Source: Theocolax elegans
Taxonomy: Eukaryota; Arthropoda; Insecta; Hymenoptera; Cerocephalidae
Direction of reading: 5' to 3'
NCBI GenBank assembly: GCA_026168455.1
Contig: CM047429.1
Location: forward strand, 57,355,623-57,419,622
Length of the DNA stretch: 64,000 nucleotides
Below, one piece after another: positions 60,402 through 64,000 of the stretch. The translations under genes and the position numbers were made by a program. Numbering within the stretch: position 1 is the first letter of the stretch; each line of letters opens with the position of its first letter. The notes under the pieces were generated by a model. The model was not told the origin of the DNA and made no database searches. It saw only the letters and a program-made list of their open reading frames with translations.

Positions 60402-60776
60402 ACATATGCTGGACTCAGAAAATGGACAATCCTTATATTTTTTTAAACAAAAAAATTAATTTTTGGAAAATTCTTTTTTGAGAAGCCTTTGAGCATGCTT
60501 TAAACAATATACTCAAATATTTTCAGATTTGAAATCGCTATCATATTAATAATATAATATTTTGGTTTAAATTTTATACCTTTTTACTCGAAATTACCGA
60601 CCAAAACTTGTTTATCCAATTATTATTACCAAAATGATTTTTTTTTCAAAAAGTTCAATCGTCGCACCTTCCGTTGTGTTTTAAACTATCCCTAGACATT
60701 TGTTCAGATTTTTTTTTAATATAATTATTGGGTTAAAAGGCGTAGATCTCTATAACTTGGATCTGACATCCGCCAT
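60402..60776 (+). repeat. Interspersed repeat family, copy C
   Basis: Starts CATATGCTGGACTCAGAAAA and ends at about TTGGATCTGACATCCGCC. It has the same order of landmarks as copy B: GACTCAGAAAATGG, TTTTCAGATTT, ATTACCGACCAAA, TTTATCCAATTATTATTACC, GTCGCACCTT, AGACATTT. Divergence from copy B is substantial, so the family is old. Confidence 0.65.
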
Positions 60777-63480
60777 CTATCTCTATTTAACAAACTTACG
60801 AATTTATTGACCGGAGTTTCGCAAAATATTGCTAACCTCATTTTTTATAGAAAATATCCAAATGTTTTGAAATTGATCGTTAGAGTGTCGCTAGCATGAC
60901 ATTAACGCGTAACAATGTTGCGTTGAAAATACGAAATATTTTGGATACCGGGCATAATTAAATTGTTTATTGTAACAATGGCTAAACGGTCAGGTAACGA
61001 TTTGGGTGTCGAATAGCCAATAATTTTAGTTTTTGCACAATTTCTGTGACGGACTGGTAATTTTTTCAACTGGCTGCAGTGCCCTCAGTCTATGTATCCA
61101 ATTTAGGAAACTTAGTTTAACCATCCCTTAAAAGGCTATAATTCATGAGGTTAATTTAATATTGATTAACTTATACCTTCAGTACGTAAAGCACAAAAAT
61201 AAAAGGGTAAATAAAACTTTTTCCATTTTCTAATATTAAGAAAGTAATTTAATATTCGCCGAGAGTTACTCTTTTTTAACGGATAAAATTGTTTATTTTA
61301 ACGGGTAATATTGTTTATTTTATTAACATAAAATATTCATAGTTTGATAACCATTACTCATTCACTGGTAAATGTATAAACAAGTTTTGTAATATCTACA
61401 CATCAAAAGTAAATATAATTTTTTAATTTTCTTTTGTGTAAGATAATGCTTTATTATTATTAATTTTCTTGTCAACGACGATGTGCAATCAACGATCGTT
61501 GTTTCACTGCAGAAATTCGTACTTACCAATCATAAAGCTTTTTCAGTTATGGCATAATGAACCGTACCAATCAATCTCTTTTGCTCTTTCATTCCAGTCC
61601 ATTTACCTTTCTCTTGATCACGTACTCCCTTTCTTTCATTCTCTTCTTCTAATCTTTCTTTTTTCTCATCTCGTCTTTCATCCTATTCTTATTTTCAATC
61701 TGTCTTCTTTCCCTCTCTGGTTTAATACTTGTTTTTAGTTGTCATTAAATCTTTATTTTATACTCACTGAAACCATTAACCCGCTTAATCTTATATATAT
61801 GTATACAATACAACCGCGTAATTGGATCTGATAGTTAAAATTACATATTCCATTGTAAATTTTTTCAATGCCAACGAAAAAATTATAAATTGTAAATGAA
61901 AAACATGTTTTAATTAAATTTATAAAATATACACTTTATTGTAATCGTTTCGATTTCGATTTAAAATCCACACAAACTGGTAAAAAAAAAGAAAACGACA
62001 ATAGACTTTTTTCCTTTTTTCGATTATCTTTCTTCTTGTGATCCTTATAGTTTCTCACGTTCTTTTCCCTCGTTTGAAGCTTGAATCTTTCTTGTTACTA
62101 AAACGGCTTATTAACTTGTCACACTTGCAACTTTAATTTGAAGAGAAATGTGTTTTTAGGAGGGTTCTCTTGCGCTTATGTATGCATCGAGTTAGCTGCT
62201 CATTTACAAGGATGATTAATGCATTCGATTAAACGATTATAATTTTCTATATTCATTAAAACATTTATTTATATACTTCACGTGAAAGCATTATCTTTGC
62301 AAATATATTATCTCCTATAATCTTTTTGTGCAGTGTATAAAAGAGGCAAGTGAAAAAATATTTACAAGTAATTGCATATAATATTAAATTTACAGGAGAA
62401 TGACCTGTTTTATATATAAAAAAAATGTATATTCGCTTCAGGTTCGATATCGTACGGAGTGTATTTTATAAAGTTACTTGAATTCACGGGTTGCTATATT
62501 TATCTTTTCGACTGTACAGCAAAAATAACGTTAATTACCTACGGTTCATTTAATTTTAAAATATGTGCATGTATTAATACGTGTAGTTACTTTGTACTTC
62601 AAATTATACACACGTACATACAAATGGAGTCCCCTTTAAATATTATTAAATATACCAAGGCGCCCTCTACGTGTGTAAATATATACCTACAAAGCTACTA
62701 TTTCATTATTTATTGAATTAAAATTAAATTAAATTTAATGACATTTCATTTATATAATGGGAAATATAAAACACACGAAAATTATACGGTTAATAATTTG
62801 TCCCTGATGTTTTAATAATTACCGATAATGTCGTATTAAGAAAGAAAGTTTGACTCGCCAAAAGCAATTTAATTTCTCATTTTCCAAGTTGCGATGCTGC
62901 AAGCTATGATGACTCTTGCAATTCACTGTAATTCTTCATTGGGGAGTAAAAGGATGTCAAGAAGAAAATGAAAGTTTTTACCATACAACAATGAAAGTAT
63001 TAACTTTCGGTTAATATTAATTCAAAAGTTACAATGCTAATGACATATCGAAGTAGATTGAATTTAATTTTTGTTTCATCGGCTGCGCTAAGTGAAAATT
63101 CTTTTCACCCTTTTATGATTTTAATTTTGATCTCCGTAATATCGATACGGTTTGTTGTATTGCGTTAATTAAGTGACTTGCGAATGTGCTTTATATAAAA
63201 ATAAAAGTATGAAATAATTTATTTAATTTTATTTTTGAAGTTAAATGTATTATTTGGTATTTAAAATATGTTTCGCGTAGAATATAATGTTAATTTATAG
63301 GAATATAATGTTACTCGGTGCTATTGAATATAAATAATAAATTTTAACCAAAGCAATCTGTCAACTGTAATAATCGCGGTATTACACTTATACTTTGTGC
63401 ACGTAACAGTCGAATCTTCAACGATACTTTGTTTATTAAAGTTCGATCGGCGTCTTTCAAAATTTGTGGTTTAAATACCT
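60777..63480. other. AT-rich stretch without recognisable genes
   Basis: A CT-rich T-skewed patch at 61560-61730 produces a hydrophobic 89-codon + frame that I regard as low complexity. A weak acceptor-like CTTCAG lies at about 62441. Nothing else is supportable. Confidence 0.45.
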
Positions 63481-63782
63481 CCTCGGAAAGTCAAAATTAA
63501 TGTTCATATATACCTGCAGCGGAGTCTTATGAAGTGATCGTTTAAAATCAGCTTTTTACAATTCCCCCGAGGGAAAAAGGACAAACAACCGTAAGTTGAT
63601 TAGCCGGTAAATGAAGAGAAGATTAAATCCCCAAAGAGAATAAGAATATATATCTATACCCATAGAGAAAAAGAGAAGAGGAGAGAATGAAAGAAAAAAG
63701 AGTCGGTCGATTGATTCACTTTGGGTTCCCCTTACCCCTGGAATTTCCTTTATTTCCCTCGACGTTGCCATCGTATACACTG

Positions 63783-63814
<32 letters not shown>

Positions 63815-64000
63815 TCAACCATACACTCACTCACATATGTATAATCACACTCGTACAAAGCAACGTCGATCCATGTTGCCCGACCGGATTCCTCTCACTG
63901 CCAAGGTCATATTCCTGAGCCACCGGTAGTAGTGCGTCCTGATCCTTGTCTTTATTATTCCCTTTTATTTCCTCCTTTTTCTCTCTCGATCCTCCTGTTG
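63481..64000. other. GC-richer end segment with CA repeat
   Basis: Contains a purine-rich tract (63655-63705), about 15 CA units at 63783-63811 and a pyrimidine-rich tail from 63930 to the window edge. The tail looks like the approach to a 3' splice site but is cut off by the end. Opposing 80- and 100-codon frames run through the CA repeat and were rejected. Confidence 0.35.
63783..63811. repeat. CA microsatellite
   Basis: An uninterrupted (AC)n run of about 29 bp. Confidence 0.95.

Noticed and set aside
61469..61738. 89-codon + ORF with hydrophobic Ser/Leu/Phe product
   Set aside because: CT-rich low-complexity DNA; no signal peptide plus cleavage pattern, splice site or motif.
63556..63929. 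80- and 100-codon opposing ORFs at the end of the window
   Set aside because: Both run through the CA repeat and give Thr-His or Cys-Val repeats.

Overview
The window looks like insect nuclear DNA, most likely from a hymenopteran such as an ant or bee. It is very AT-rich, with long stretches lacking open frames. It carries many CA, TA and CT microsatellites, scattered GC-rich and CpG-rich islands of 150-400 bp, and insect-type DNA transposons and a LINE. Nothing bacterial, organellar or viral is recognisable. I found no tRNA, rRNA, CRISPR array or known miRNA. Nearly all open frames of 60-100 codons are chance frames in AT-rich or strand-skewed DNA and were left out.

The host-gene signal is sparse and fits one or more genes with very long introns. 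A 104-117 nt coding exon lies at 4282/4295-4398 on the + strand and ends in a GTGAGT donor. About 44 kb downstream on the same strand, a strong acceptor abuts a GTGAGT donor at 48390/48391, giving either a recursive splice (ratchet) site or the start of a 36-nt microexon. A second strong acceptor at 48931 is followed by a 30-nt in-frame tail with a stop and a poly(A) signal. All three pieces are in compatible phase 0. That they belong to one gene is an inference, and I do not recognise the protein. A 145-codon ORF on the minus strand at 8262-8699 and a GC-rich segment at 43617-43883 are the only other protein-coding candidates.

The mobile DNA is the clearest content. At 33.6-40.1 kb there is a nest. 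A decayed minus-strand LINE with endonuclease and reverse transcriptase motifs is split by a 3,980-bp DNA transposon at 35691-39670, which has 19-bp perfect terminal inverted repeats and a TTAA duplication. The transposon holds a broken Mutator/Kolobok-like transposase and an almost perfect 1,161-bp internal tandem duplication. Diverged, oppositely oriented copies of a ~370-bp repeat lie on both sides, and a third copy is at 60.4 kb. Upstream, 30.8-33.2 kb holds a 1.18-kb direct duplication with an inverted third arm. Five small inverted-repeat elements (MITE or foldback type) are at 5.5, 11.9, 20.5, 21.5 and 50.2 kb.

The rest is AT-rich intronic or intergenic DNA punctuated by GC-rich islands at about 14.4, 15.6, 18.1, 21.9, 26.7, 47.8, 49.4, 52.6, 54.9, 55.4, 59.7 and 63.6 kb. 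These are plausible cis-regulatory elements. Some contain recognisable motif cores: Pho/YY1, POU octamer, homeodomain palindrome and paired E-boxes.
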